A stretch of 22,148 nucleotides of DNA from Corynebacterium sp. (GCA_030450335.1 JAKDIS010000032.1:1-22148), one strand, 5' to 3'; shown: positions 1 to 7,869, counted from the first letter of the stretch. The notes: generated from the sequence alone by a model not told the origin. Made by a program: numbers and translations.

Positions 1-205
1 TGGACGCCGGTGTAGTGTCGTCAGCCGACGGACCTCCCGGTCGCGTCGGACCTGAGTGCCCATACTAGTGCCTGTCCTCGACGGGATCATCACGCGGGCT
101 GGATGCGGTGGGTCCTCTCGGCGGGCCTTTCTGTTTCGGGTGCAGCCGGGGGTGGCCGATTGCTTTTGCCTAGAATACCTAAGACCAGCGAGGACGGAGG
201 CGGAC
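1..205. other. Left-edge region, no confident gene
   Basis: No gene can be supported here. The plus-strand frame that runs open into the methyltransferase from position 56 has no Shine-Dalgarno at its early start and a non-conserved, arginine-rich translation, so this stretch is treated as upstream DNA. Two short reading frames end at 55 and 68 on the plus strand. A minus-strand frame could start at an ATG at 63 and run off the left edge. Any of these could be the end of a neighbouring gene, but about 20 codons are too few to decide. Confidence 0.5.
171..176 (+). promoter_or_regulatory. Putative -10 element of the CFA-synthase-like gene
   Basis: TAGAAT matches the actinobacterial -10 pattern TANNNT and lies 29 bp before the chosen GTG start, which would give a leader of about 22 nt containing the GGAGG ribosome binding site at 196-200. 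No good -35 hexamer is visible at the expected distance. Confidence 0.45.
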
Positions 206-1570
206 GTGACACGACCTGTCGACGACGGCCATCGCCGTGGCGTCCGACGTGACCCCCGCGATGCCCGCGAGAACCGCGAAAACTACGTCGACGCAGACCG
301 GTGGCCGGGGGTGGCGCGGGCGCCGGAGGCCCCGTTCCTCGGTCGTCGGGCGGTGCACCTGCAGCAGCGGCTGGAGAACCTGACCCAGGACCACGGAATC
401 TCGCTGACCCCCGGTTCCTCCCCCCGCTTCGTGGTGGACGACGGCCTGGTTCTCGACCGGGTCGTCGACGCCGGCTGGCTGGGTCTGGCGGAGGGCTACA
501 TGGCCGGGGAGTGGACGGCCGACCCCCTGCCGGAGGTGCTGGGGGCGCTGCTGACCCAACCCCTGGAGGGCGGGCTCGGACGACGCCTGTCGCGCCGTCG
601 GCGCCGGGTCGCCGGTCATGTGCGCGCCGGCGACCTGCCGGACGCCCTCGTCGACATCTACGCCGGGCAGTCGCGTGCCACCGGCTCGGCGTTGTTCGCC
701 TCCGGGACGAGGACCTCGGAGGTCGACAACCCGGAGCAGGGCGGTCAGCGTCCGCCGGTGACGGTGAGCTACCTCGACGCGCCGACGGACCCGGCGGCGG
801 TGGACCGCGCCGACCTGGATTCCGCCCAGCAGCACCGCATCGACGCCATGCTCGACGAGGCGCAGGTCGGCCCGGGGCACCGGGTGCTGGAGCTGCCGTC
901 GTCCGGCGGTGCGCTGCCGGTGGCCGCCGCGCGGCGCGGCGCCCACGTCGACGTCCTGACGTCCGACGTGGACCACGCGGAGCGTGTGCGCGCCTTCGCC
1001 CACGAGGCGGGCGTGGGTGGTGCGGTGCGCGTCCAGACGATCCGTGGGCCGATCCCGTCGCCGCGCCAGTGGTCGGGCACCTACGACGCGGTCTTCAGCG
1101 TGGAGCGCATGGAGACCCTCGGCAACGACGGCACGATCCACTTCCTGCGCGCCGTGGAACGCATGCTCGCCGGTGACGGGATCGCCGTCGTCCAGTCGGT
1201 GGTGCGTCCGACGGACCCCGTCGACGGGGAGGACCAGGATCTCCGCCCGCCGGAGGCGAGCGTGACCGAGAGCCTGGACGTGATGCGCGCCTACGTGTGG
1301 CCGGCGTTGGAGTACCCCACGCCCACGCACGTGACGGCGCAGGCCAACCGTGCGGGACTGCGTCTCACGGCGCGCAACCGGATGGGGTCGCACTACGCCA
1401 CGACGCTGGCCCTGTGGCGCTCGGCGTTCACCGCCCGCGAACGTGCGGCGGCCGCCGCCGGTTTCGACGCGGTGTACCGCAGGCTCTGGAACTACCAGCT
1501 GGCCCTGCACGAGGCACTCGCGCGGGCAGGTGCCCTGGACTGCGAACAGTTCGTGTTCCGCCGTAACTGA
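206..1570 (+). CDS. Diverged cyclopropane-fatty-acid synthase / SAM methyltransferase-like protein
   Basis: Chosen start is the GTG at 206, five bases after GGAGG, giving 454 aa; an upstream ATG at 56 lacks a ribosome site. The protein follows the CfaS/UfaA1-type fold: 'GLAEGYMAGEW' (residues 93-103) matches the conserved N-terminal region, the Rossmann part lies around 220-335, 'SVERMETLG' (298-306) matches the conserved acidic loop, 'HYATTLALW' (396-404) and 'YRRLWNYQLALHEA' (424-437) match the C-terminal region. Such enzymes transfer a methylene or methyl group from SAM to unsaturated lipid acyl chains at the membrane. Key sites are eroded: SAM motif I reads VLELPSSGG instead of the usual VLEIGTGWG or VLDIGCGWG, and the HYDxxN motif appears as HVRAGD. 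It may be an inactive or altered-specificity paralogue. Family membership is fairly sure, activity is not. Confidence 0.7.
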   Translation: MTRPVDDGHRRGVRRDPRDARENRENYVDADRWPGVARAPEAPFLGRRAVHLQQRLENLTQDHGISLTPGSSPRFVVDDGLVLDRVVDAGWLGLAEGYMAGEWTADPLPEVLGALLTQPLEGGLGRRLSRRRRRVAGHVRAGDLPDALVDIYAGQSRATGSALFASGTRTSEVDNPEQGGQRPPVTVSYLDAPTDPAAVDRADLDSAQQHRIDAMLDEAQVGPGHRVLELPSSGGALPVAAARRGAHVDVLTSDVDHAERVRAFAHEAGVGGAVRVQTIRGPIPSPRQWSGTYDAVFSVERMETLGNDGTIHFLRAVERMLAGDGIAVVQSVVRPTDPVDGEDQDLRPPEASVTESLDVMRAYVWPALEYPTPTHVTAQANRAGLRLTARNRMGSHYATTLALWRSAFTARERAAAAAGFDAVYRRLWNYQLALHEALARAGALDCEQFVFRRN

Positions 1571-1575
1571 GTCCG

Positions 1576-2928
1576 CTACACGGAGTAGAGGTCGGAGTCC
1601 TTCGTCTCTGGCATCAGGCGGATGGCCACGAGGCTGATCAGCACGACCACGGCCAGGTAGATCCCGACGGCCCACGGGCCGTACGCGGTGGCCAGCGCCA
1701 CGGCGATGAAGGGGGCGACGGCGGCACCGAGGATCGAGGAGACGTTGTAGGCGATCCCGGAGCCGGTGTAGCGCACGTTGGTGGGGAACATCTCGGGCAG
1801 CACGGCGGACATGGAGCCGAAGATCAGGCCCATCAGGAACATGCCGATGCCGAGGAAGATCCCGGCCTTCACCTCGCCGGAGGTCGCCGGGTCGAGGAAC
1901 GCCTGGAAGGCGCAGGCGTAGAAGAGCACCAGCACGGAGACCACAGTGAGGTAGCGGCGTCGGCCCACGGTGTCGGAGAGGTAGCCGGCCAGCGGGATGC
2001 CGACGACGAAGAACATCACCGTGATCAGCTGGATGACCAGGAAGTGGTTGTAGGGGATGCCGAGGCCTTCGCCGGCCTCACGGTCGCCGATGCCGAAGGA
2101 CAGGAACCAGGTGGTCACCAGGTAGAACAGCGTGTAGGTCGAGACCATCACGAAGGTGCCGAGGATCAGGGGACGCCACGCGGTGCGGAAGACCTCGACG
2201 GTGGGGACCTTGACGTCCTCGCCCTTGTCCAGGGTGTCCTGGAAGACGGGGGTCTCCTCGAGCTTGAAGCGCACGTACAGGCCGATGGCCACCATCACCG
2301 AGGACAGCAGGAACGGCACGCGCCAGCCCCAGGTCATGAATGCGCCACCGGGCTCGCCGTGGGTGTGGTCCAGGCCCAGGACGAGGATGAGGAACAGGCC
2401 GTTGGCGAGGATGAAGCCGAACGGTGCGCCGAGCTGCGGCCACATCGCGGCACGGGCCCGCTTGCCGTCCTCGGCGTTCTCCGTGGCCAGCAGGGCAGCG
2501 CCCGACCACTCGCCGCCCAGGCCCAGACCCTGGCAGAAGCGCATGAGCGCCAGCAGGGCCGGGGCCCACAGGCCGATGGGCAGCAGGCCGATGATGAAGG
2601 TGGCGACGCCTATGGTCAGCAGGGCGCCGATGAGCGTGGCCTTGCGCCCGATGCGGTCACCGAAGTGGCCGAAGAGCACCGAGCCGACGGGGCGGGCGAC
2701 GAAGGCCAGCCCGAAGGTGGCCAGGGAGGCCAGCAGCCCGATGGTGGAGTTCTCGTTCTCCGGGAAGAAGAGGTGCGGGAAGACGATGATCGCCGCGGTG
2801 GCGTAGGCGTAGAAGTCGTAGAACTCGATCGTCGTCCCGATGGTGGAGGCGAAGATCACACGGCTCTTCTTGTTGCCGTTCGGCCGCGCCGACGGCGGGG
2901 CGGGGTGCTCGGTGAGTGAGGTGGTCAT
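1576..2928 (-). CDS. MFS transporter, metabolite:H+ symporter (MHS/ProP-ShiA-KgtP) family
   Basis: 450 aa with about 12 hydrophobic helices, the usual length for the MHS family, which imports organic acids, betaines or shikimate-like solutes with protons. Family marks are 'TIEFYDFYAYA' (33-43, with the conserved acidic residues in helix 1), the loop 'GHFGDRIGRK' (87-96) and 'RFCQGLGLGGEW' (130-141). The cytoplasmic N-terminus is hydrophilic and proline-rich. The substrate cannot be read from the sequence. The gene is divergent from the FAD dehydrogenase at 3079, so a shared substrate route (uptake followed by flavin-dependent oxidation) is possible. It ends 5 bp from the convergent methyltransferase stop. 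Only a weak AGAGAG-type ribosome site precedes the ATG. Confidence 0.88.
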   Translation of the reverse strand: MTTSLTEHPAPPSARPNGNKKSRVIFASTIGTTIEFYDFYAYATAAIIVFPHLFFPENENSTIGLLASLATFGLAFVARPVGSVLFGHFGDRIGRKATLIGALLTIGVATFIIGLLPIGLWAPALLALMRFCQGLGLGGEWSGAALLATENAEDGKRARAAMWPQLGAPFGFILANGLFLILVLGLDHTHGEPGGAFMTWGWRVPFLLSSVMVAIGLYVRFKLEETPVFQDTLDKGEDVKVPTVEVFRTAWRPLILGTFVMVSTYTLFYLVTTWFLSFGIGDREAGEGLGIPYNHFLVIQLITVMFFVVGIPLAGYLSDTVGRRRYLTVVSVLVLFYACAFQAFLDPATSGEVKAGIFLGIGMFLMGLIFGSMSAVLPEMFPTNVRYTGSGIAYNVSSILGAAVAPFIAVALATAYGPWAVGIYLAVVVLISLVAIRLMPETKDSDLYSV

Positions 2929-2993
2929 GGGGCGGCTGCGATTCTCTCTTCGTCATTTTCGGCGGTTATGGGACGAGGGGAAAAATTACAGGT

Positions 2994-3027
2994 CTCACTC
3001 AGCGAACGCAAGCGTCCGTTGTGTGAG
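2994..3027. promoter_or_regulatory. Imperfect inverted repeat between divergent MFS and dehydrogenase genes
   Basis: Arms CTCACTCAGCGAACG (2994-3008) and CGTCCGTTGTGTGAG (3013-3027) are separated by CAAG. Twelve of 15 positions are complementary, and one more can wobble-pair in RNA. It lies in the 150-bp divergent intergenic region, about 38 bp upstream of the dehydrogenase -10. A regulator site for one or both genes is the simplest reading; neither start is close enough for attenuation. Confidence 0.45.
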
Positions 3028-3064
3028 ATATGTCGGTCCGCGTCCCATTCCACGGGCGAGCCCC

Positions 3065-3070
3065 TAGACT
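3065..3070 (+). promoter_or_regulatory. -10 element for a leaderless dehydrogenase transcript
   Basis: TAGACT (TANANT type) ends 8 nt before the ATG at 3079, so transcription should start at or within two bases of the start codon. No Shine-Dalgarno is seen. The same hexamer sits 7 nt before the start of the AAA ATPase gene at 11064. Confidence 0.55.
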
Positions 3071-3078
3071 GCTTTCGT

Positions 3079-4758
3079 ATGGGAGATAACCGTGGCAGCA
3101 CAGACACCGTGATCATCGTCGGCGCCGGGCTCGCCGGACTCGTCGCCGCCTACGAGGCGCAGAAGGCAGGACGGGACGTGCTCGTCCTGGACCAGGAGAA
3201 CCGGGCGAACCTCGGCGGGCAGGCCTACTGGTCGCTCGGCGGGCTGTTCTACGTCGGCAGCCCCGAGCAACGGCTCATGGGCGTCCACGACTCCGAGGAG
3301 CTGGCCTGGCGGGACTGGGAGAACTCCGCGGACTACGACCCCGCCGAAAACGACCGCTGGCCCCGGGAGTGGGGACGCGCCTACGTGCACTTCGCCGCCA
3401 CCCAGAAGCGCGACTACCTGCGCGACCTCGGCCTCAACGTCCTGCCCACGGTCGGCTGGGCCGAACGTGGCAGCGGCGACGCCTCCGGGCACGGCAACTC
3501 CGTGCCACGCTTCCACCTCACCTGGGGAACCGGACCCGAGGTCGTCCGGGTGTTCCGCGAACCGCTGCTGGAGGCCGAGCGCGCCGGGCGGGTGCGTTTC
3601 GCCTTCCGTCACCGGGTCGACGAACTCATCGTGGAGGACGACGCGGTGGTGGGGGTGCGCGGCAGCGTGCTGGCCCCCTGCGACGAGCTCGGACGCGGCG
3701 TCGCCTCGCCGCGCGAGGTGGTCGACACCTTCGAGCACCGTGGTGCGGCCGTGGCGGTGACCTCCGGCGGTATCGGCGGCAACCTCGACCTGGTGCGCCG
3801 CTCATGGCCCACCGAACGGTGGGGCGGGTGCCCGGAGGACATGGTCACCGGTGTGCCCGCGCACGTCGACGGACGGATGATCGGCATCTCCACGCAGGCG
3901 GGTGCGGCCACGGTGAACACCGACCGTATGTGGCACTACACCGAGGGCATGGCGAACTGGGACCCGGTGTGGCCCGGCCACGGCATCCGCATCATCCCGG
4001 GGCCGAGTTCACTGTGGTTCGACGCGACCGGGAAGCGCCTTCCGACCAACATCTTCCCCGGCTCGGACAACCTGGCATCCCTGGAACACATCGGACGCAC
4101 CGGCCACGGCTACAGCTGGTTCGTGCTGGACCAGACGATCGCGGACAAGGAGTTCATCTTCTCCGGCTCCGAGCAGAACCCGGACCTCACGGACAAGTCC
4201 TTGCGGAAGCTGGCCGGCAAGGTCGGCCCCGGCACACACGTGGCGGTGCGCAACTTCATGGACCACGGTGAGGACTGGGTCATCGCCGACGACCTGGAGA
4301 CCCTCGTGCAGGGCATGAACGAGCTCACCGGTGCAGATGCTCCGGTCGTGGATGCGGACGTCCTGCGCCGTCAGATCGAGGACCGCGACAGTCAGCTCGA
4401 CAACAAGTTCTCCAAGGACGCGCAGGTCAACTACATCGGCACGGCACGGAAGTTCCTCGGTGACAAGATCGTGCGAGCGGCCAAGCCGCACCGGATCCTC
4501 GACCCGGACAACGGACCGCTGATCGCGGTGCGGCTGCGCATCGTGACGCGCAAGACGTTGGGCGGGATCGAGACCGACCTCTCGGGACGCTGCCTGCGTG
4601 CCGACGGCTCGGTGCTGCCGGGCCTGTACGCCGCCGGCGAGGTCGCCGGGTTCGGCGGAGGCGGCATGCACGGCAAGAACGCCCTGGAGGGGACGTTCCT
4701 GGGCGGCTGCATCCACAGCGGCAAGCGCGTGGGTGAGGCGCTGGGCCAGGGGGCCTAG
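3079..4758 (+). CDS. FAD-binding dehydrogenase, KsdD/fumarate-reductase-like flavoprotein
   Basis: 559 aa from the ATG at 3079; an earlier in-frame ATG at 2968 would translate through the inverted repeat and promoter and is not used. The N-terminal dinucleotide fold 'VIIVGAGLAG' (11-20) is followed by an acidic FAD-ribose residue in 'VLVLDQE' (35-41). 'GGQAYWSLGGLFYVG' (46-60) and the C-terminal 'GLYAAGEVAGFGGGGMHG' segment are typical of the FAD_binding_2 flavoproteins that include 3-ketosteroid-delta1-dehydrogenases and fumarate reductases. It is probably a cytosolic enzyme that moves hydride between FAD and an alkene or saturated substrate. It resembles the roughly 550-aa uncharacterised actinobacterial 'FAD-binding dehydrogenase' group, so no steroid role should be assumed. 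No secretion signal or covalent-flavin motif was seen. Confidence 0.85.
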   Translation: MGDNRGSTDTVIIVGAGLAGLVAAYEAQKAGRDVLVLDQENRANLGGQAYWSLGGLFYVGSPEQRLMGVHDSEELAWRDWENSADYDPAENDRWPREWGRAYVHFAATQKRDYLRDLGLNVLPTVGWAERGSGDASGHGNSVPRFHLTWGTGPEVVRVFREPLLEAERAGRVRFAFRHRVDELIVEDDAVVGVRGSVLAPCDELGRGVASPREVVDTFEHRGAAVAVTSGGIGGNLDLVRRSWPTERWGGCPEDMVTGVPAHVDGRMIGISTQAGAATVNTDRMWHYTEGMANWDPVWPGHGIRIIPGPSSLWFDATGKRLPTNIFPGSDNLASLEHIGRTGHGYSWFVLDQTIADKEFIFSGSEQNPDLTDKSLRKLAGKVGPGTHVAVRNFMDHGEDWVIADDLETLVQGMNELTGADAPVVDADVLRRQIEDRDSQLDNKFSKDAQVNYIGTARKFLGDKIVRAAKPHRILDPDNGPLIAVRLRIVTRKTLGGIETDLSGRCLRADGSVLPGLYAAGEVAGFGGGGMHGKNALEGTFLGGCIHSGKRVGEALGQGA

Positions 4759-4791
4759 AAGCTCGAGAAGCTCGAGAAGCTCGAGAAGCTT
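4758..4791. repeat. 9-bp tandem repeat between convergent genes
   Basis: GAAGCTCGA is repeated three times perfectly (4758-4766, 4767-4775, 4776-4784), followed by a partial copy GAAGCTT (4785-4791). The array starts on the last base of the dehydrogenase stop and ends inside the stop codon of the convergent phosphoribosyltransferase. Each unit junction creates the self-complementary CTCGAG, so neighbouring copies can pair as CTCGAG-AAG-CTCGAG hairpins on either strand. It could serve as a bidirectional transcript end although no T-run follows, and it could vary in copy number. Confidence 0.9.
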
Positions 4792-5290
4792 AGGAGGCCT
4801 CTCCGCCGGTGGGGGTGCCGGACGGGGTGATGACGGGGAAGTCGGACCAGGGGAAGTCGATCCACTGGTCGGTCTTCTTCCACACGTAGTCCGGCTTGAT
4901 GATCGAGCGCGACTTCTCGTAGATCACCGCGGTGCGGGCCTCGGCGACGGTCTCGGCACAGAACTCCTGGACCAGTTCCAGGGTCTTGCCGGAGTCGGCG
5001 ACGTCGTCGGCGATGAGCACCTTCATGCCGGACAGGTCCACGGCCTCGGGCGTCGGCGGGAGCATCACCGGCTGGTCGAGGGTCTCACCGACCCCGGTGT
5101 AGAACTCCACGTTGATCACGGAGACGTTCTTGATCCCCATCGCGTAGCCCAGGGCACCGCCGATGAGCAGCCCGCCGCGGGCGATGGAGAGGATCAGGTC
5201 GGGCTTGTAGTCGTCCACGACCGTCTGCGCCAGGTCCTTGATCGCGGTGCCGAAGAGGTCGTAGGTGAGAATCTCGCGTTCGTCGCTCAT
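4790..5290 (-). CDS. Phosphoribosyltransferase (purine/xanthine PRTase-like)
   Basis: 166 aa type I phosphoribosyltransferase. The PRPP-binding loop 'VLIADDVADSGKTL' (91-104) has the two acidic residues and the GKT turn of the family, and 'SIARGGLLIG' (35-44) fits the pyrophosphate loop. These enzymes join a purine base to PRPP in the cytosol. The short aromatic C-terminus (WKKTDQWIDFPW) resembles bacterial xanthine/guanine PRTases, where it stacks on the base, so purine salvage is the best guess; the exact base is uncertain. The gene is alone on its strand, with its start abutting a perfect inverted repeat that contains its -10. Its stop overlaps the tandem repeat. A second in-frame start is not obvious. 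Confidence 0.85.
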   Translation of the reverse strand: MSDEREILTYDLFGTAIKDLAQTVVDDYKPDLILSIARGGLLIGGALGYAMGIKNVSVINVEFYTGVGETLDQPVMLPPTPEAVDLSGMKVLIADDVADSGKTLELVQEFCAETVAEARTAVIYEKSRSIIKPDYVWKKTDQWIDFPWSDFPVITPSGTPTGGEAS

Positions 5291-5316
5291 GGCTCCACAT
5301 CGTATCGTGTGGAGCC
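5291..5316. promoter_or_regulatory. Perfect 9-bp inverted repeat overlapping the PRTase promoter
   Basis: GGCTCCACA (5291-5299) and TGTGGAGCC (5308-5316) are exact complements separated by 8 bp. On the minus strand the TANNNT hexamer TACGAT (5304 down to 5299) lies in the centre, 8 nt before the PRTase ATG, so a protein bound here would cover both -10 and start codon. As RNA it would form a 9-bp stem and could instead end the BCCT transcript, whose stop is 15 bp upstream, but no T-run follows. Confidence 0.6.
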
Positions 5317-5331
5317 CGCGGAGGTGACAGC

Positions 5332-7233
5332 CTAGTCCCGGTTACGCGGCTCGGCGACGGTCTCGGTGGTGGGGCCGTCCTCACCGTCGGACGTCCACCC
5401 GTCCGACCACTGGCCGGCACCGTAGTCGTAGCCGACGTCGTTCCCGTCCTCGTCGGTGCGTCGGTACCAGTTGGTGACCTTCGCGGAGGTGGAGTCGAAG
5501 TGGGCGCCGGCACCGGCGCCGTCCTCGGTGCGGGCGACGGAGAATTCGAAGTCGTCCCCGTGCTCCTGCATGCCCTTGTACACCGCATTCTGGATGGCGG
5601 ACTTCGCGTAGTCGCGCCGGATGGCGGCCGGGTCGGTCATCAGGTCCTTCACGAACGCGACGGCCAGCCCGATCAGCACCACGGAGAACGGTATGGCGAT
5701 GAGGATCGTCAGGTTCTGCAGTCCGGTCAGCGCCGTCTCCCCACCGGTGAGCAGCATCACCACCGCGATACCCATCATGCACAGGCCCCAGAACACCACG
5801 ACGAGCTTGTTCGGCGAGGGGTTGCCGCGCTCGGACAGGGTGCCCATGATCAGCGAGGCGGAGTCCGCCGAGGTGATGAAGAACACGGCGAGCACGAAGA
5901 TGATGATGAACGGGGTCAGCCAGCTCAACGGCAGGTTGTCGAAGACGGCGAACAGGATCTGCTCGGCCGAGGAGTCGCCGTCCACGCCCTCGCGTCCCTC
6001 CTGGAAGAAGGTGATTGCCGTGCCGCCGAAGATGGTGAAGGCCAGGATCAGGATGAAGGTCGGGGCCAGGGTGGTCACCAGCGCGAACTCGCGGATGGTG
6101 CGGCCGCGGGAGATGCGCGCGATGAACAGGCCGACGAAGGGGGTCCAGGCGATCCACCACGCCCAGTAGAAGGCGGTCCACATCGACTGGAACTCCAGGG
6201 TGTCCTCACCCCAGGACAGCGAGCGTCCCATCATGTCGAGCATGTTGTCGGCGTAGGCCATGATGCCCGAGGGCACCAGGTTCAGCAGGAACAGCGTGGG
6301 TCCCAGGAGGAACACGAACAGCACCAGGCCCAGCGTCAGGGAGATGTTGAGGTTCGACAGGTACCGGATGCCTCGGCTCACCCCGGACACCGCGCTGATG
6401 ATGAAGCACAGGGTCAGGAAGGCGATGATCATGATCAGCACCGTGTTGGTGATCTCCGAGGCGCCGGAGACGATCTGGACGCCCTGGCTGATCTGCAGCG
6501 CAGACAGGCCCAGGGTGGCCGCGGTGCCGAACAGGGTGGCGATGATCGCCATCATGTCGACCAGGCGTCCGGCCAGGCCGGCCGTCTGGCGCTCGCCGAA
6601 CAGGGAGCGGAACGCGGAGCTGAACAGCGAGACCCGGCCGCGCCGGTAGGAGCTGTAGGCCAGCGCGCCGCCGACCATCGCGTAGAGGCCCCAGATGGCC
6701 AGGCCCCAGTGGAAGTGGGTCTGTGCCAGGCCGCGGTGGATGGCCTCGGGGGTCTCCGCGTCGACGGTGTGCGGCGGCGGGTCCATGTAGTAGGTCAGCG
6801 GCTCGGAGGGGCCGAAGAAGAAGATGCCCACGCCGAGACCGGCGCCGAACATCATGGCCACCCAGGCGAAGCGGGAGAACTCCGGCTTCTCGTCGTCGGT
6901 GCCGAGCTTGATCTGCCCGAAGCGCGAGAACGCCAGGTAGATCATCAGCACCACCGCGGAGACCATCACCACGTTGAGCAGCCAGCCCATGTTCCTGATG
7001 GCCCAGGAGAACATGGTCGAGGAGACGTCGGAGACCGACGACGGGCTCGACACACCCCAGACGATGAAGGAGACGATGAGCGCCGCGGTGACGAAGAAGA
7101 CCGTCTTGTCGAGGCCGAAGCGGTTACGTTGGTCGTCGACGCTGATGCCCGGCACGAGGCCGGGGTGCATGTCGTCCGGGTAGCGTCCCGCCTCCGGGGA
7201 GGCGGGGGACGTAGGTTCCGGGGAATCCGGCAC
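5332..7233 (-). CDS. BCCT-family transporter (betaine/carnitine/choline/ectoine type)
   Basis: 633 aa with 12 predicted helices. The glycine-rich stretch 'MFGAGLGVG' (128-136), the aromatic residues W176, W181 and Y184 in 'FHWGLAIWGLY', and W357, W359, W360 and W363 in 'WTAFYWAWWIAW' match the substrate cage of BetP. T454 and S455 match the BetP sodium-site pair T467/S468, so sodium-coupled uptake of a compatible solute is likely. About 100 residues follow the last helix; this tail is acidic and Asp/Gly-rich, unlike the basic osmosensing tail of BetP, and points to an EctP- or LcoP-like carrier. Start chosen is GTG 7233; an ATG at 7170, 21 codons on, is possible. The upstream 139 bp contain TAACAT (minus strand, 7328-7323) as a weak -10 candidate. 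Confidence 0.9.
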   Translation of the reverse strand: MPDSPEPTSPASPEAGRYPDDMHPGLVPGISVDDQRNRFGLDKTVFFVTAALIVSFIVWGVSSPSSVSDVSSTMFSWAIRNMGWLLNVVMVSAVVLMIYLAFSRFGQIKLGTDDEKPEFSRFAWVAMMFGAGLGVGIFFFGPSEPLTYYMDPPPHTVDAETPEAIHRGLAQTHFHWGLAIWGLYAMVGGALAYSSYRRGRVSLFSSAFRSLFGERQTAGLAGRLVDMMAIIATLFGTAATLGLSALQISQGVQIVSGASEITNTVLIMIIAFLTLCFIISAVSGVSRGIRYLSNLNISLTLGLVLFVFLLGPTLFLLNLVPSGIMAYADNMLDMMGRSLSWGEDTLEFQSMWTAFYWAWWIAWTPFVGLFIARISRGRTIREFALVTTLAPTFILILAFTIFGGTAITFFQEGREGVDGDSSAEQILFAVFDNLPLSWLTPFIIIFVLAVFFITSADSASLIMGTLSERGNPSPNKLVVVFWGLCMMGIAVVMLLTGGETALTGLQNLTILIAIPFSVVLIGLAVAFVKDLMTDPAAIRRDYAKSAIQNAVYKGMQEHGDDFEFSVARTEDGAGAGAHFDSTSAKVTNWYRRTDEDGNDVGYDYGAGQWSDGWTSDGEDGPTTETVAEPRNRD

Positions 7234-7372
7234 GGAGTCATTCCGTTCTCCGCCCGGCTGCGGACGTGTCGGGAGGACACTGTCAGCATTACCGGACGGG
7301 GTAGATGTCAGTTCGACGCATCATGTTACGGGATCGGCCCCCGTCAGCCCATTGTGCAGCTTTTCCGGACGG

Positions 7373-7849
7373 TCACCGCACGAGGACGCCGATCAGCGTC
7401 TCGTTGGCGTCCGGGTCGCCGTCCGGCGTCGGTTCGGTGAGGTACTGCTCCCAGGACGTGCCGGTGGGGGTGAGCCCCTGCGACCGTGCCCAGCAGATCA
7501 CCTCGTCGAAGGCGCCGGCGAGCAGGTCGTAGTTGCCGCGGACCAGCAACGTGACCGTGCGCGTGGCGGGCAGGGTCTCTGCCGTCACTGCCGCGTCCCG
7601 CGCGCCGGGGAAGGCGGCGTCGAGCGGGACGGCGACGGAGATGTCGACGCTTGCGCCGGGGAGCGTCCCGGGGACGCCGTGGGTGACGGCCATCGGGGCG
7701 TCCGAAACGACGACGCCCGCGGCGTCCAACGCGGTGAAGATCGGCGGGAAGGAGCGGTCGTAGAACGTGGCCAACTCCTCGACGGCGACGGTGTCGCGGA
7801 CGACGGCGAGATGGCGGGCGGGCAGGTCGACGAGCTCAGGTTCCGGCAT
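7373..7849 (-). CDS. GyrI-like / AraC effector-binding-domain protein
   Basis: 158 aa. The start ATG at 7849 has a strong AGGAGG six bases upstream; the longer open frame extending upstream to 8800 is an artefact lying opposite and within the FUSC gene. The sequence opens with 'ELVDLPARHLAVVRDTVAVEELATFYDRSF' style content (residues about 4-33), the usual beginning of stand-alone GyrI-like domains, and ends with an acidic loop before 'ETLIGVLVR'. These soluble proteins have a pseudo-symmetric cup that binds hydrophobic small molecules. It starts 20 bp after the FUSC stop, so both genes are probably one transcript, suggesting ligand binding coupled to efflux. No HTH domain is present, so it is not a regulator by itself. 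Confidence 0.8.
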   Translation of the reverse strand: MPEPELVDLPARHLAVVRDTVAVEELATFYDRSFPPIFTALDAAGVVVSDAPMAVTHGVPGTLPGASVDISVAVPLDAAFPGARDAAVTAETLPATRTVTLLVRGNYDLLAGAFDEVICWARSQGLTPTGTSWEQYLTEPTPDGDPDANETLIGVLVR

Positions 7850-7869
7850 GGGAATCCTCCTTGTGGGTG

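Noticed and set aside
1..63. Possible gene ends or a minus-strand gene start at the left edge
   Set aside because: Fewer than about 21 codons are visible and none shows a motif, so no feature is claimed.
179..1675. 498-aa minus-strand open frame opposite the methyltransferase
   Set aside because: Arg/His/Val-rich shadow translation with no family motifs, and it overlaps both the methyltransferase and the MFS gene ends. High GC opens antisense frames.
5500..7440. 646-aa plus-strand open frame opposite the BCCT gene
   Set aside because: Asp/Gln/His-rich shadow with no hydrophobic segments or motifs; the minus strand encodes a clear transporter.
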